DNA of 64,000 nucleotides, from positions 434,001 to 498,000 of the forward strand of contig NZ_LSLK01000059.1 in the NCBI RefSeq assembly GCF_002257705.1, given 5' to 3'. Numbering within the stretch: position 1 is the first letter of the stretch; every line of letters starts with the position of its first letter. This stretch comes from Sporomusa silvacetica DSM 10669. Lineage in GTDB: Bacteria; Bacillota; Negativicutes; Sporomusales; Sporomusaceae. Positions 25,939 to 33,876 of this stretch are shown here, in pieces. The position numbers and the translations under genes are program-made. A model generated the notes under the pieces. The model saw nothing but the letters and a program-made list of their open reading frames with translations. It had not been told where the DNA came from and did not search any database.

Positions 25939-26061
25939 TTATAAATTATCCTCTACACTTAACCAGGGGAATAGACTATATTCCTGAAAGACAACCCTTC
26001 TGTCCATCCCTGGTTCCACCACTTCTTTTTCATCCACGAGAATCCGCCCCGAGGTGTTTTC
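25939..26061 (-). pseudogene. Fragment of an SsuB/TauB-type ABC ATPase
   Basis: About 37 residues: TSGRILVDEKEV then VVFQEYSLFPWLSVEDNL, the region between Walker A and the signature motif, including the Q-loop of nitrate/sulfonate/taurine-type ABC ATPases. Walker A, signature and Walker B are all gone. It abuts a rubrerythrin fragment on the opposite strand, so both were probably cut in one rearrangement. Confidence 0.7.
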
Positions 26062-26274
26062 CGTAAGATCGCTGAAGTGGAAAAACACCATGAAGCCAGA
26101 TATAGAAAGTTGTATAACAATATTATCAATGATACAGTTGTTAAAAAGCCTAACACCGTTCAATGGAAATGCAATAATTGCGGCTACATCCACACTGGCG
26201 ACCAAGCCCCAGACCTCTGCCCAGCCTGTGCCCATCCGCAAGGCTACTTTGAAGTATTTGTCGAAACCTATTAG
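26056..26274 (+). pseudogene. Rubrerythrin C-terminal fragment (rubredoxin domain)
   Basis: The plus strand reads KIAEVEKHHEARYRKLYNNI and then a rubredoxin-like domain with CNNCGYIH and CPACAHPQGYF, exactly the end of rubrerythrin, a peroxide-reducing di-iron enzyme. The four-helix part with most iron ligands is missing, and no start or ribosome site precedes it. A GTG at 26077 could in principle give a 65-residue rubredoxin-like protein, but no ribosome site is evident. Confidence 0.75.
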
Positions 26275-26370
26275 TCTGATGACCAAGTTTGCTCTAAGGG
26301 TTTCGCTTCTGCCTATGCCCGTTAGAGCGCAAGTAGCAATTAAGAGCAGCTAAATCTCATTTTATCTGCA

Positions 26371-26424
26371 AAATAGTGAAAGCCAGAACCCTGAATAAAT
26401 CAAGGGTTCCGGCTTTCGCTATTT
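26371..26424. terminator. Strong hairpin terminator
   Basis: A stem of about 22 bp (AAATAG-GAAAGCC-GAACCCT with its complement) around an AT-rich loop, followed by TTTTATTTTAT on the plus side. It ends the former rubrerythrin transcript and may also serve the VOC gene converging from the right. Confidence 0.75.
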
Positions 26425-26439
26425 TATTTTATACTGCTA

Positions 26440-26805
26440 CTAAAAGCGTTCCGGCAGAACTTCCAGCCAATAACCATCCGGATCGGAAATGAAATAGATT
26501 CCCATCTCTTTGTTTTCATAACAGATGCAGCCCATGGTTTTATGATGGTTGTACGCCTTTTCAAAGTCACTAGTAATAAAGGCCAGATGGAACTCATTTT
26601 CGCCTAGATTATAGGCTTCCTTACGCTCCTTAATCCAGGTTAATTCCAATTTATGCAGTGTCTGGCCATCTCCTAAATAAACGATAGTAAAACTAGGCTT
26701 TTCAATGCGCCGGGTTTCGGTCAGTTGCAGTGCCTCTTGATAGAAGGCCATGCTTTTTTCCAAGTTTAGCACATTAATGTTGTTGTGGGTAAATCTAAAA
26801 TCCAT
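26440..26805 (-). CDS. VOC (glyoxalase-fold) family protein
   Basis: A 121-residue vicinal-oxygen-chelate protein: RFTHNNINVLNLEKSMAFYQEAL, LHKLELTW, ENEFHLAF and a closing FISDPDGYWLEVLPE, the pattern of lactoylglutathione lyases. Metal-ligand positions (His near the start, Glu in LELTW, His in FHLAF, Glu in LEVLP) are present, so glyoxalase-I-like activity is possible. The start is ATG 26805 with GGAG nine bases upstream rather than an earlier in-frame ATG. It lies 15 bases downstream of the MBL gene and is likely co-transcribed. Confidence 0.88.
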   Translation of the reverse strand: MDFRFTHNNINVLNLEKSMAFYQEALQLTETRRIEKPSFTIVYLGDGQTLHKLELTWIKERKEAYNLGENEFHLAFITSDFEKAYNHHKTMGCICYENKEMGIYFISDPDGYWLEVLPERF

Positions 26806-26819
26806 ACAGCATCGCTCCT

Positions 26820-27569
26820 TTATGCAAAATCTTTTTTGGCCTTTTTCTTTTGTGTTCCGCTTTGCCACATATTCTTTAAGAAAGTCTGAATATCCTGGCG
26901 CAGCACCACACCATGACCTGTGCAGAAGAATTCAGGCTGATAACTAAGTAGTCTGCCCAAACCTAGCATAAATTTGTCAAAGTCCTGTCCGGGAGCGGCC
27001 GCCTGCCCGGCGACATAGTCACACGACCCTCGCTTAATACGTTGGCTAGCTGTTACAAGCTCACCCTGTGGCAGATCTTCGCCAAAATAACAGAAAAAAT
27101 CGCCAACAAACAAAGCCTTGGATTTCTGGTCAAAAATGGCTACCGAACCTGGCGAGTGCGTGTTAACAAGCACTATGTCCAGACCATCCACGTCTTCGAC
27201 TGCATACATAAAATTCCCCGCCTGCGGCGTAAACGCAGCAAACTGTGGCGCCAATGGCGGCGCTATCATGGATAAATCAGCACTATGTACAACCTTCTTC
27301 GCCTTGTTAAACAGAGCAGCCCCCTCAATATGGTCATGGTGGCCATGAGTCAAGAGCACATGGGTAACCCTCTCAGGCGCAATCCCAATTTTGGCTAGTG
27401 CCGGGATAATAGCAGTTTGATATTCTTTCAGCCCAGCATCAATTAAGATGGTTTGTTCTGGACGCTGTAATACATACATGTTGGTGTATGATGTAACATC
27501 CCATGTATGGGTATCTTTAACAGCGATTACATAAGCACCAGCAGTCAATTCTGACATCAAATAATTCAT
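26820..27569 (-). CDS. Metallo-beta-lactamase-fold hydrolase
   Basis: 249 residues with the two-metal signature THGHHDHIEG, a later HSPGS, GDFF and GHG metal-ligand set, and an N-terminal NMYVLQRPEQTILIDAGL strand pattern. Substrate unknown. Pairing with the VOC protein suggests a glyoxalase-II-like detoxification pair, but this is inference. The C-terminal tail (KKKAKKDFA) is unusually basic. Confidence 0.88.
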   Translation of the reverse strand: MNYLMSELTAGAYVIAVKDTHTWDVTSYTNMYVLQRPEQTILIDAGLKEYQTAIIPALAKIGIAPERVTHVLLTHGHHDHIEGAALFNKAKKVVHSADLSMIAPPLAPQFAAFTPQAGNFMYAVEDVDGLDIVLVNTHSPGSVAIFDQKSKALFVGDFFCYFGEDLPQGELVTASQRIKRGSCDYVAGQAAAPGQDFDKFMLGLGRLLSYQPEFFCTGHGVVLRQDIQTFLKNMWQSGTQKKKAKKDFA

Positions 27570-27662
27570 TTCTCACCATCCACAATGCTGCATATTTATT
27601 TTATCTTAGCACATTCTAGCAAGGCGGGCAATGAATCAGCTATAGCAACAATCAGTCTATTG

Positions 27663-28400
27663 TCATTGCTTTCCTATTGGGAACAAAACTTTAAACACAC
27701 TGCCCACTCCCACAGTGGAAGCTACCTCAATTTCTCCCTGATGCCTTTCAGCAATACTGAGGCTGATGGCGAGTCCTAAACCAGCATTACTTGCTTTAGT
27801 AGAATAAAATGGGTCAAAAATTTCTTCTCTTTGCTCTGGTGAAATACCACGGCCTTCATCTTGAACATACAAAATAATCCTGCCTGCTTTACAGACAGTA
27901 CCAATACGTAAGCTCCCGCTGGCCTGCATGGCTTCGATACCATTTTGAGCCAAATTTAATACCATTTGTTCTATTTCTTCCGCGTTTAAATCCATCATCG
28001 GTAAATTATCTGCTAACCGCAGTTCAGTCATAATACCACGCTTGACTGCAACACGCCGAACAGCCGGATAAATTCCTTCAATTATCTGGTTAAGGTCTTC
28101 CGGCTTTCTCTTAATAGCGTTATTGTTCGCTAATGATATAATACTAGTTACCAACACTTCGATTTGATGTAATTCCTGAAATATAATATCTAGTGATTCC
28201 CCCATACAGCATGTAGACCTTTTTTCCTGCAGTTGCAAATATCCTTTGATAACAGTTAAAGGATTTCTTATTTCGTGTGCCATCCCAATAGCCATTCGAC
28301 CAACCAAATCCCAGTGTAAACGCTTAACTAACCCCGCATGATTACCCCTTTGATCAACACCAGCCACCCAATACGCCCCCTTAGATATATGCCTTTTCAA
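27663..28400 (-). CDS. Soluble sensor histidine kinase
   Basis: 245 residues: H-box GMAHEIRNPLTVIKGYLQL, N-box NLAQNGIEAM, and ATP-lid motifs DEGRGIS and GLGLAISLSIAERH. It resembles the catalytic half of Firmicute sporulation-type (KinA/NtrB-like) kinases, but has almost no input domain and no membrane segment (about 35 residues before the H-box). The start is TTG 28400 with GGAG eight bases upstream. No response regulator is adjacent; divergent to an XRE regulator. Possibly a phosphorelay input kinase. Confidence 0.88.
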   Translation of the reverse strand: MKRHISKGAYWVAGVDQRGNHAGLVKRLHWDLVGRMAIGMAHEIRNPLTVIKGYLQLQEKRSTCCMGESLDIIFQELHQIEVLVTSIISLANNNAIKRKPEDLNQIIEGIYPAVRRVAVKRGIMTELRLADNLPMMDLNAEEIEQMVLNLAQNGIEAMQASGSLRIGTVCKAGRIILYVQDEGRGISPEQREEIFDPFYSTKASNAGLGLAISLSIAERHQGEIEVASTVGVGSVFKVLFPIGKQ

Positions 28401-28525
28401 TTTTGTGTCTCCATGACACTAATTCGCCATTTATTGCCATTTCCCTTTTCTTAAATGTCTTATGGACACAATAATTGATATCAGGGGCATAAGCACGTTA
28501 TTGTTAGTAGCAAGGAGTGTGGCTT

Positions 28526-28915
28526 ATGGAAACCCTTGGTGAAAAAATCAAACTACTACGAAATAAGTTAACACAAGAAGAATTGGCTGCCTTACTCAGT
28601 GTAGACCGCTCAACGCTGGCGTCTTGGGAGGTTAACCGCCGAGAGCCGGATATAGCAACACTATGCCGCATAGCAACTTTTTTTCAAGTAAGTGTTGATT
28701 GGCTTGTCAACCATAAAATTGAAAAAGAAACCTTACCCTTGAGAGCACCACAATTTCACGAGGCTGCCAGCGAATACCAGCCGTCTGTTTACAGAAATTG
28801 GCACAAGGTAATAGCTACCGCTCAGGCCTATGGCTTTGATCCAAGCGTTGTTCTTCAACTACTTGAATTAAATGCAAAAATTGCGTTATCATTGAAAAAC
28901 AGTAACCAAAAATAA
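28526..28915 (+). CDS. XRE-family transcriptional regulator
   Basis: 129 residues with an N-terminal Cro/CI helix-turn-helix (LTQEELAALLSVDRSTLASWEVNRREPD) and the usual VSVDWLVNHK closing segment. The C-terminal part (PSVVLQLLELNAKIALSLKN) is family-typical but uninformative. ATG 28526 has AAGGAG eight bases before it; a GTG at 28517 is less likely. Divergent from the histidine kinase gene, sharing a 115-base spacer. Confidence 0.88.
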   Translation: METLGEKIKLLRNKLTQEELAALLSVDRSTLASWEVNRREPDIATLCRIATFFQVSVDWLVNHKIEKETLPLRAPQFHEAASEYQPSVYRNWHKVIATAQAYGFDPSVVLQLLELNAKIALSLKNSNQK

Positions 28916-28933
28916 TACTGATATCTGCAGTAA

Positions 28934-29086
28934 ACCACTCTTTTCAATAAGCTGTCAGTAGCAGAATATAACAAACCCGATACGGAACAATTTTTCAACT
29001 CCCCGGAGGATTTTGCCGAAAATTTTCGCATTGACAATATCCGGTTTCAGGACTTTGTAACTAAGATTAGTGTACTTGTACGTTAA
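28934..29086 (+). pseudogene. Unrecognised C-terminal gene fragment
   Basis: An open stretch of 50 codons without a start codon, ending at TAA 29086. It reads like real protein (KLSVAEYNKPDTEQFF, NFRIDNIRFQDFVTK). I do not recognise the family. It sits between the XRE gene and a terminator and may be the tail of a lost gene. Confidence 0.35.
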
Positions 29087-29147
29087 ACATCTTGCTGTTG
29101 CATTTTGTAACCAAAAAGCTTTCTTACTATCGCCGCTCGACAGCGTT

Positions 29148-29190
29148 AAAAAACCAAGACAAAGGGACCTTCTCTTTGCCTTGGTTTTTT
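29148..29190 (+). terminator. Rho-independent terminator
   Basis: AAAAAACCAAG-CAAAGGGA stem with complementary TCTTTG-CTTGGTTTTTT, ending in a T-run. It closes the plus-strand XRE unit. Confidence 0.85.
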
Positions 29191-29316
29191 AGTTAAAATT
29201 CAGACTTCAACTATCTCTTAGTTATATATACTTGATTTGAGACTAAACCCCCGGAATAAGCCCGGAAAGCTACCATCTACAGGAATAACCCCCTGTTTTG
29301 GGATAATATTAGTTCT

Positions 29317-29439
29317 TTACGATGAAGGAAGCTCGAACATTCCCGTGCTTTCGGAAAGAATGTTCAATTGAAAAAAGTACATGACCAAATAAAGAATTAC
29401 CACTAACAGGAACAAGCCGTACACCACTTTGTTTGACAT
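29317..29439 (-). CDS. Small single-pass membrane protein (40 aa)
   Basis: ATG 29439, preceded by AGAGGGTGA at ideal spacing, opens a 40-codon frame: MSNKVVYG, a hydrophobic run LFLLVVILYLVMYFFQL, then an acidic polar tail ending ELPSS and TAA. The positive N-terminus and single helix predict N-in membrane insertion. No known family recognised. It is flanked by terminators on both sides, so it would have its own promoter. Small sporulation or stress membrane peptides look like this (inference). Confidence 0.55.
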   Translation of the reverse strand: MSNKVVYGLFLLVVILYLVMYFFQLNILSESTGMFELPSS

Positions 29440-29581
29440 ATGCTCACCCTCTGTTTCAGCATACCATTTGCCATTTAGTTTTGTGTTAATTGTATGTTAT
29501 TATTTGGTTATCTTTTTGCACCCTCTTACCTCGAAACGCGCCCCCTGTCCCTTGCAAGATAAGCTTAAAATCACCTTACTA

Positions 29582-29630
29582 AAAAGTCTCCAGCCCTCTA
29601 CCTTTTTTCGGTAGATGAGCTGGAGACTTT
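29582..29630 (-). terminator. Terminator hairpin in a 360-base gene-free spacer
   Basis: AAAGTCTCCAGC/GCTGGAGACTTT stem with an inner CTACC/GGTAG, followed on the minus strand by TTTTTAG. It lies downstream of the SPOCS gene. The rest of 29440-29799 shows no gene. Confidence 0.75.
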
Positions 29631-29799
29631 ACTCTTTCTATATCGAAAACGGTGGCATCTCACTTTCCTGTTAAAATGCTAAACAAACCTGTGCGTATTT
29701 TCGTTGGACAATGACCAAGTTGTTCCAAGACTCCCTCGCATTAGTTCGGCCTAGCTTCAGATGGGGTTAAAACCCAGCCTTGAAACACTAAGACTCACT

Positions 29800-30504
29800 T
29801 TATCCCTTTGGTTTATAAGGCAGCCCCTGCGGCGAGTTCAACATAACTTCACGGTCAGTCATGACCTTGACAGTAACCCCCAGCACTACTGAAACATCGA
29901 ACCGTCGAGTGCAGTGGCATGGCTTATGCGGCTTACAATGAGGCTTGAATTTATGTTTTTTAAGCGTTTTATGTTTATGATGGCAGCCCTCATCATAGTC
30001 GCAATCACAGTCACACTCATCATAATCATCATCACAGTAATCCTCATCCTGGCAATCGTCATAATCATGAGCTTTTTTCTTATGCCAGTAGGCGCGGGTA
30101 TGTTCTTCAACATCATAATCGACAAATTCAACCACCACACTGGCATCAGCCTCCATCCCCCGCCGCGCCCCTCTAATATCTGCATACGCGGTAAAGCGGA
30201 TAGGCCACACTTCCACTGCATGCACTGGCTGACGCGGCCTGCAGGCAACGTACAGAGCCTTTACCTCAAATTCACCTCTGATAACCACTTTATCATGAAT
30301 GATATCAACGCAGGTAATTTGCAGCTTCTTAACAAACACATCGACAATTTGTTCAATAGCTGGTTTGTGCTGTGGCACACGCACATGCACATCAATAGAT
30401 TTCTGAACTCTTCTTTCACCAAGCACCTGCTGGACTATGATTGATTTAGGGCCATATCCTAAAGTGCATTTGCCTGCCATCTCCCATGGCTCGATATGTG
30501 TCAT
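29800..30504 (-). CDS. SPOCS (DUF3794) domain protein with Asp/Cys/His-rich insert
   Basis: 234 residues. The N-terminal two thirds (about 20-135) form a SPOCS/DUF3794 domain, found in SipL and in spore-coat or cortex proteins of Firmicutes: a beta-rich pattern with KLQITCVDIIHDKVVIRGEFEVKALYVA and WPIRFTAYADI. Between about 143 and 203 lies a low-complexity insert of Asp, Cys, Tyr, then His and Lys (for example DDCQDEDYCDDDYDECDC, then CHHKHK and CKPHKPCHC). The domain resumes with RRFDVSVVLGVTVKVMTDRE. The insert could bind metal. Likely a spore-envelope protein. Confidence 0.8.
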   Translation of the reverse strand: MTHIEPWEMAGKCTLGYGPKSIIVQQVLGERRVQKSIDVHVRVPQHKPAIEQIVDVFVKKLQITCVDIIHDKVVIRGEFEVKALYVACRPRQPVHAVEVWPIRFTAYADIRGARRGMEADASVVVEFVDYDVEEHTRAYWHKKKAHDYDDCQDEDYCDDDYDECDCDCDYDEGCHHKHKTLKKHKFKPHCKPHKPCHCTRRFDVSVVLGVTVKVMTDREVMLNSPQGLPYKPKG

Positions 30505-30599
30505 TATTACCCTCCTTTCACACCCCTTATAATATATATATGCACTAGGGTGGGGGAAGGCACGGAAATTATGCTATTCAAAATACTAACTCTATATGA

Positions 30600-31502
30600 C
30601 TATATTGCTTTCCTTCTGGCCATTTCATAAACCGCCCGCACGCTATCCAACCGCATATCCTTAAAAAGCCCACTGCATGTACCAAAGATTAGCCCACTAT
30701 TGTTACCGCCAGCAGTAATAATCTGCTTTACGGTTTGCTCAAGCTGCTGCAGGCTACGCGGTTCTATCAATTCAGCAGGGTCTAAGTTTCCCCACAGGCA
30801 TAACTTGTGACCGTACTGTCTCTTTACCTCACCAATGTCCATCCCAGCTAACGACTCTATGCACTGTAATCCGTCAAACCCGGCGGCAACGATATCTTCA
30901 AGCACCATGGTCAGGTTGCCGTCAGAATGAAAAAACACGGGTAAGCCCAACTGATGGGCATAATCGGCTTGCACGGCCAGCGAAGGAAATATCATTTCCC
31001 GTAAAAGCGCAGGCCGAGCAATAACGCCCTGATTATAGGCAATATCATCAGCCAGGAGGATACCATTTATCCCGCTGCCGGCCAATCGCTCAATAAGCTC
31101 TTTATTCAGGGTTTCGATAGTAGCAATAAACTCACAAAAATCCGGAGTACGGCGGCCCAATTGTATCATTAACTGCTCAAAACCCAGTAGTTTACCAGCC
31201 CAGCCAATCGGGCCGTCTATCACGGCAAAGGTAAATAAATCTGTTTTCACCCAATTCGGCAAATCACTAAATATAACCTCCTTAGAACATGGAATACTTT
31301 GTTTGCTATAGCCACAGTTTGGATGCAGACATACGGCATCAAGCCCCATAGCATTCACAAACTCCAACCGATGACCGAACTGGGGCACCGTTTGCGTAAA
31401 CATTGTTTGTACCAGCTCATCGGTAATGACAAGCTCACCGCAGGGTATCTGATCGACAGGTAGGCGTTTGATGGCCCGTTCAACCCTTGTTCTATGTTCC
31501 AT
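30600..31502 (-). CDS. UroD/MtaA-family methylcobamide methyltransferase-like protein
   Basis: 300 residues of the uroporphyrinogen decarboxylase superfamily: start RTRVERAIKRLPVDQIP, FFHSDGNLTMVLEDIVAAGFDGLQCIE, KRQYGHKLCLWGNLDP. The HSDGN segment and a later GTCSG Cys match the zinc ligands of MtaA/MtbA-type enzymes, which pass methyl groups from a corrinoid protein to a thiol or folate acceptor. The corrinoid protein gene lies 80 bases upstream, supporting a methyltransferase role over heme synthesis. Confidence 0.82.
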   Translation of the reverse strand: MEHRTRVERAIKRLPVDQIPCGELVITDELVQTMFTQTVPQFGHRLEFVNAMGLDAVCLHPNCGYSKQSIPCSKEVIFSDLPNWVKTDLFTFAVIDGPIGWAGKLLGFEQLMIQLGRRTPDFCEFIATIETLNKELIERLAGSGINGILLADDIAYNQGVIARPALLREMIFPSLAVQADYAHQLGLPVFFHSDGNLTMVLEDIVAAGFDGLQCIESLAGMDIGEVKRQYGHKLCLWGNLDPAELIEPRSLQQLEQTVKQIITAGGNNSGLIFGTCSGLFKDMRLDSVRAVYEMARRKAI

Positions 31503-31582
31503 AATACCTCCATAATATCGCTAACTTAGCCGCGGAAATTTCAAAGAATTCGCAAATATTCGTCTAAAGGTGGGCTGCATGG

Positions 31583-32227
31583 CTAATTTTGCGCTAACTC
31601 CTGACTCCATTGCAGACATATATCCACTCCCCGCCTTGCATCATCAACCCAGGCATCGGCACCGGTATATTCTCTCACCTTTTCATTGACTAGCCCGCCG
31701 ATGAGTATTTTGATTTTCGTATTACGTTCAATCAGCCGCACCAATTGAATTGTTCGCTTCATAGCTTCAAAACCTGGAGAAAGCAAGGTGCACAAACAAA
31801 GTACCGGGGCACCTGATTCGGTTAAGGCCATGATAAATTTATCTGGTGACACATCTACGCCCAAGTCATATACCTCAAACCCGTAACAACGCAACAAAGA
31901 GCCTACCAGGTTCTTGCCAATATCGTGAATATCACCTTCAATCGTACCAAATACGATTTTTCCGATAAACGGTTTCTTTTCATTAGGTTCAATTACAGGG
32001 TTCAAACTATCCATAATTTGTGAAAATATCTCTGAGGAAAGAATTAAATCGCCTAAAAAATATTCTCCCCGGGAATACCTGTCACCGACAGATACCAGAC
32101 CGTTGCGGCATTCCTCAACAATATCCAGGGGTGAGATGCCAAATTCCAGGCCTTTTTTAACCAGTTCAAGCGCCAGTGGCTCATCAAGCTCACTGATGGC
32201 GTTCGCCAGAAGTTCTAACACCGTCAT
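31583..32227 (-). CDS. Methyltransferase corrinoid protein, second set
   Basis: 214 residues with a helical cap then a B12 domain carrying GDIHDIGKNLVG (His101 as cobalt ligand), CTLLSPGF and LIGGLVNE. Its ATG overlaps the stop of the GntR gene as ATGA, so it is translationally coupled. It partners the UroD-like enzyme downstream. No substrate:corrinoid methyltransferase (MtaB, MttB or similar) is nearby. Confidence 0.93.
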   Translation of the reverse strand: MTVLELLANAISELDEPLALELVKKGLEFGISPLDIVEECRNGLVSVGDRYSRGEYFLGDLILSSEIFSQIMDSLNPVIEPNEKKPFIGKIVFGTIEGDIHDIGKNLVGSLLRCYGFEVYDLGVDVSPDKFIMALTESGAPVLCLCTLLSPGFEAMKRTIQLVRLIERNTKIKILIGGLVNEKVREYTGADAWVDDARRGVDICLQWSQELAQN

Positions 32228-32970
32228 CGTTCTCCCTTCAGCGGATGTATATCTGAGACTAACGAGTACCGATCGCCACGATAATAAAACACCCCAATAC
32301 CGATAGGCCGGTTGTCGCTGGCATACAAAGCCTGCTGTAATTTTAGTACAGGTGACCCCTGTGCCACATTGAGTAATTTGGCATCAAATTCGCCGACACT
32401 TTCAGCACCGAGGACGGCTTGGCTTCTTACCGGCAAAATATCGGTGTGAATCGTAATAATCTCAGAAAATGCCTTATATTGAAACTCATTTTCAAGAATA
32501 GGACGTCCTTTGATATATAACATATATTTATGCTCAACGGCGACAGGTTCCGTATCTGCCAGCAGCAGGCGACAATAATACAAAATACCTTGTTCGGCCG
32601 TCATGCCTAATTCCACAGCAAATTCAGGCAGCTCCTTGCGAAAACGCACTTCAACCAGCCGATACCCGGGCTCTTTACCCATTTGTACCATATGCGTATG
32701 GAACTCTCCCATTAAAAACTCAGCACGGTCCAAAGACGGTCTTGATACAAACGTCCCCTTTCCCTGCTGGGTGCTAATAAGTCCGCGCTCGGCAAGCAGG
32801 CTCAGACATTTGCGGACAGTAGTCCGACTGAGCTCATATTCCCGTCCGAGATCATTTTCTGATGGCAGCGACTCGCCTGCCTTTAATTGCCCTGTTAGTA
32901 TTTTTTTTTCTAAAATAGTTGCTAATTGATAGAAGGGAGGTGTAAATGAATTTTTATTAATTTTTTCCAT
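32224..32970 (-). CDS. GntR/HutC-family transcriptional regulator
   Basis: 248 residues: N-terminal winged helix (SENDLGREYELSRTTVRKCLSLLAERGLI, KGTFVSRP) and a C-terminal UTRA ligand domain (LYYCRLLLADTEPVAVEHKYM, SPVLKLQQALYASDNRPI). It is the first gene of the operon with the corrinoid protein and the UroD-like enzyme, so it probably represses that operon until its methylated ligand is present. Confidence 0.92.
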   Translation of the reverse strand: MEKINKNSFTPPFYQLATILEKKILTGQLKAGESLPSENDLGREYELSRTTVRKCLSLLAERGLISTQQGKGTFVSRPSLDRAEFLMGEFHTHMVQMGKEPGYRLVEVRFRKELPEFAVELGMTAEQGILYYCRLLLADTEPVAVEHKYMLYIKGRPILENEFQYKAFSEIITIHTDILPVRSQAVLGAESVGEFDAKLLNVAQGSPVLKLQQALYASDNRPIGIGVFYYRGDRYSLVSDIHPLKGER

Positions 32971-33069
32971 ACAGTACTACAATCCACCTTATAACAGCTT
33001 CGTTTACTATCTAACTTGATAATCAATTCTACGCTGTCTGATTATTTCCTTCCTCTATAATTAGGAAGA

Positions 33070-33089
33070 GCCCCGAGCTACCCCGGGGC
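33070..33089. terminator. GC hairpin downstream of HAD gene
   Basis: GCCCCG/CGGGGC stem with an 8-base loop in an otherwise AT-rich spacer between the HAD and GntR genes. No strong T-run, so termination is tentative. Confidence 0.4.
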
Positions 33090-33196
33090 GCAAAATACTT
33101 CCACATTCAAAGCCAGTTATATCAATAACGGCCATTTTATCCAGTAAGTTAACGGTTCCAGAACCTTTTAGCTTACTATGGTAATCTACCCTCTAG

Positions 33197-33670
33197 TTAT
33201 GTTCGCAACGTGGCCACAAGTCTCCCCGGCTTAAGCAGCAGCAAAAGCGCATCTTTAGGGTTGGTTACTACAATATCCGCTTGCGCCAAGGTTGGCTGGT
33301 AAGCACCCTCAGGCCCAATTACACCAACAGCCAAAATGGCCTCCGCAAACATTGCGTGATCATTGGCGCCATTGCCGAAACAAATGGTATTATCCGCGCC
33401 GCACTCTCTGACAAAATCTCGTTTTTGAGCAGCTTCCTCCCCTTTATTAATAATATGGAGCTGTACACCTGCTACGTTTTCTAACTGCGTCCGGGCCAGG
33501 CCAAATGTATCTGCAGTAAGTACGGTTACTTTGGCGACTTCACCTACCCTTTTCAGGAGTTCCTTTATTTCCCCGGCAATTACGCCATCTTCGGCCAGTG
33601 TGCCATTATAGTCAAATACTGCGTTGGTTATTTTATACTCACGCCCATTTGGCAAAGTAAAATTTATCAT
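33197..33670 (-). CDS. HAD-superfamily hydrolase (soluble P-type ATPase-like)
   Basis: 157 residues with the HAD nucleophile loop DYNGTLAEDG (the second acid position is Asn, as in the COG4087 group resembling P-type ATPase cytosolic domains), TVLTADTFG and GNGANDHAMF. No membrane segments. Substrate unknown. ATG 33670 follows AAGGAG by nine bases. Stand-alone gene facing the CarD-like gene across a 200-base divergent promoter region. Confidence 0.85.
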   Translation of the reverse strand: MINFTLPNGREYKITNAVFDYNGTLAEDGVIAGEIKELLKRVGEVAKVTVLTADTFGLARTQLENVAGVQLHIINKGEEAAQKRDFVRECGADNTICFGNGANDHAMFAEAILAVGVIGPEGAYQPTLAQADIVVTNPKDALLLLLKPGRLVATLRT

Positions 33671-33818
33671 CAAACCACTCTCCTTCCATCTAAAAATAAT
33701 AAAATTTCCCAGCTAAAAATTCCCGCCTTGTCAGCATAATTTTTAGCTGGATATTGACGAATAACAAATTAACATATTGACGGCTTTAGACTGCAGTGAT
33801 ATAATTATGGTTTTCAAC

Positions 33819-33847
33819 TTGATATTTATCTATTTTTGTGATATACT
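33819..33847 (+). promoter_or_regulatory. Sigma-A promoter of the CarD-like gene
   Basis: TTGATA (33819-33824), 17-base spacer, TATACT (33842-33847). The coding start follows at 33877 with AGGGGGTG in between. Confidence 0.75.
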
Positions 33848-33876
33848 TAAAAACATCGTTACTAGGGGGTGACTTC

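Noticed and set aside
26077..26274. Stand-alone rubredoxin gene starting at GTG 26077
   Set aside because: The residues before the rubredoxin part match the end of the rubrerythrin helix bundle and there is no ribosome site, so a truncated rubrerythrin is the better reading.
29914..30444. A 176-codon plus-strand ORF rich in Ile/Val/Met
   Set aside because: It is the antisense of the Asp/Cys/His-rich SPOCS gene; GAC/GAT-rich DNA read backwards gives a false membrane-protein look.
30600..31502. hemE (heme biosynthesis uroporphyrinogen decarboxylase)
   Set aside because: It belongs to the same superfamily, but the coupled corrinoid protein and the HSDGN/GTCSG pattern favour a methyltransferase role; no other heme genes are nearby.
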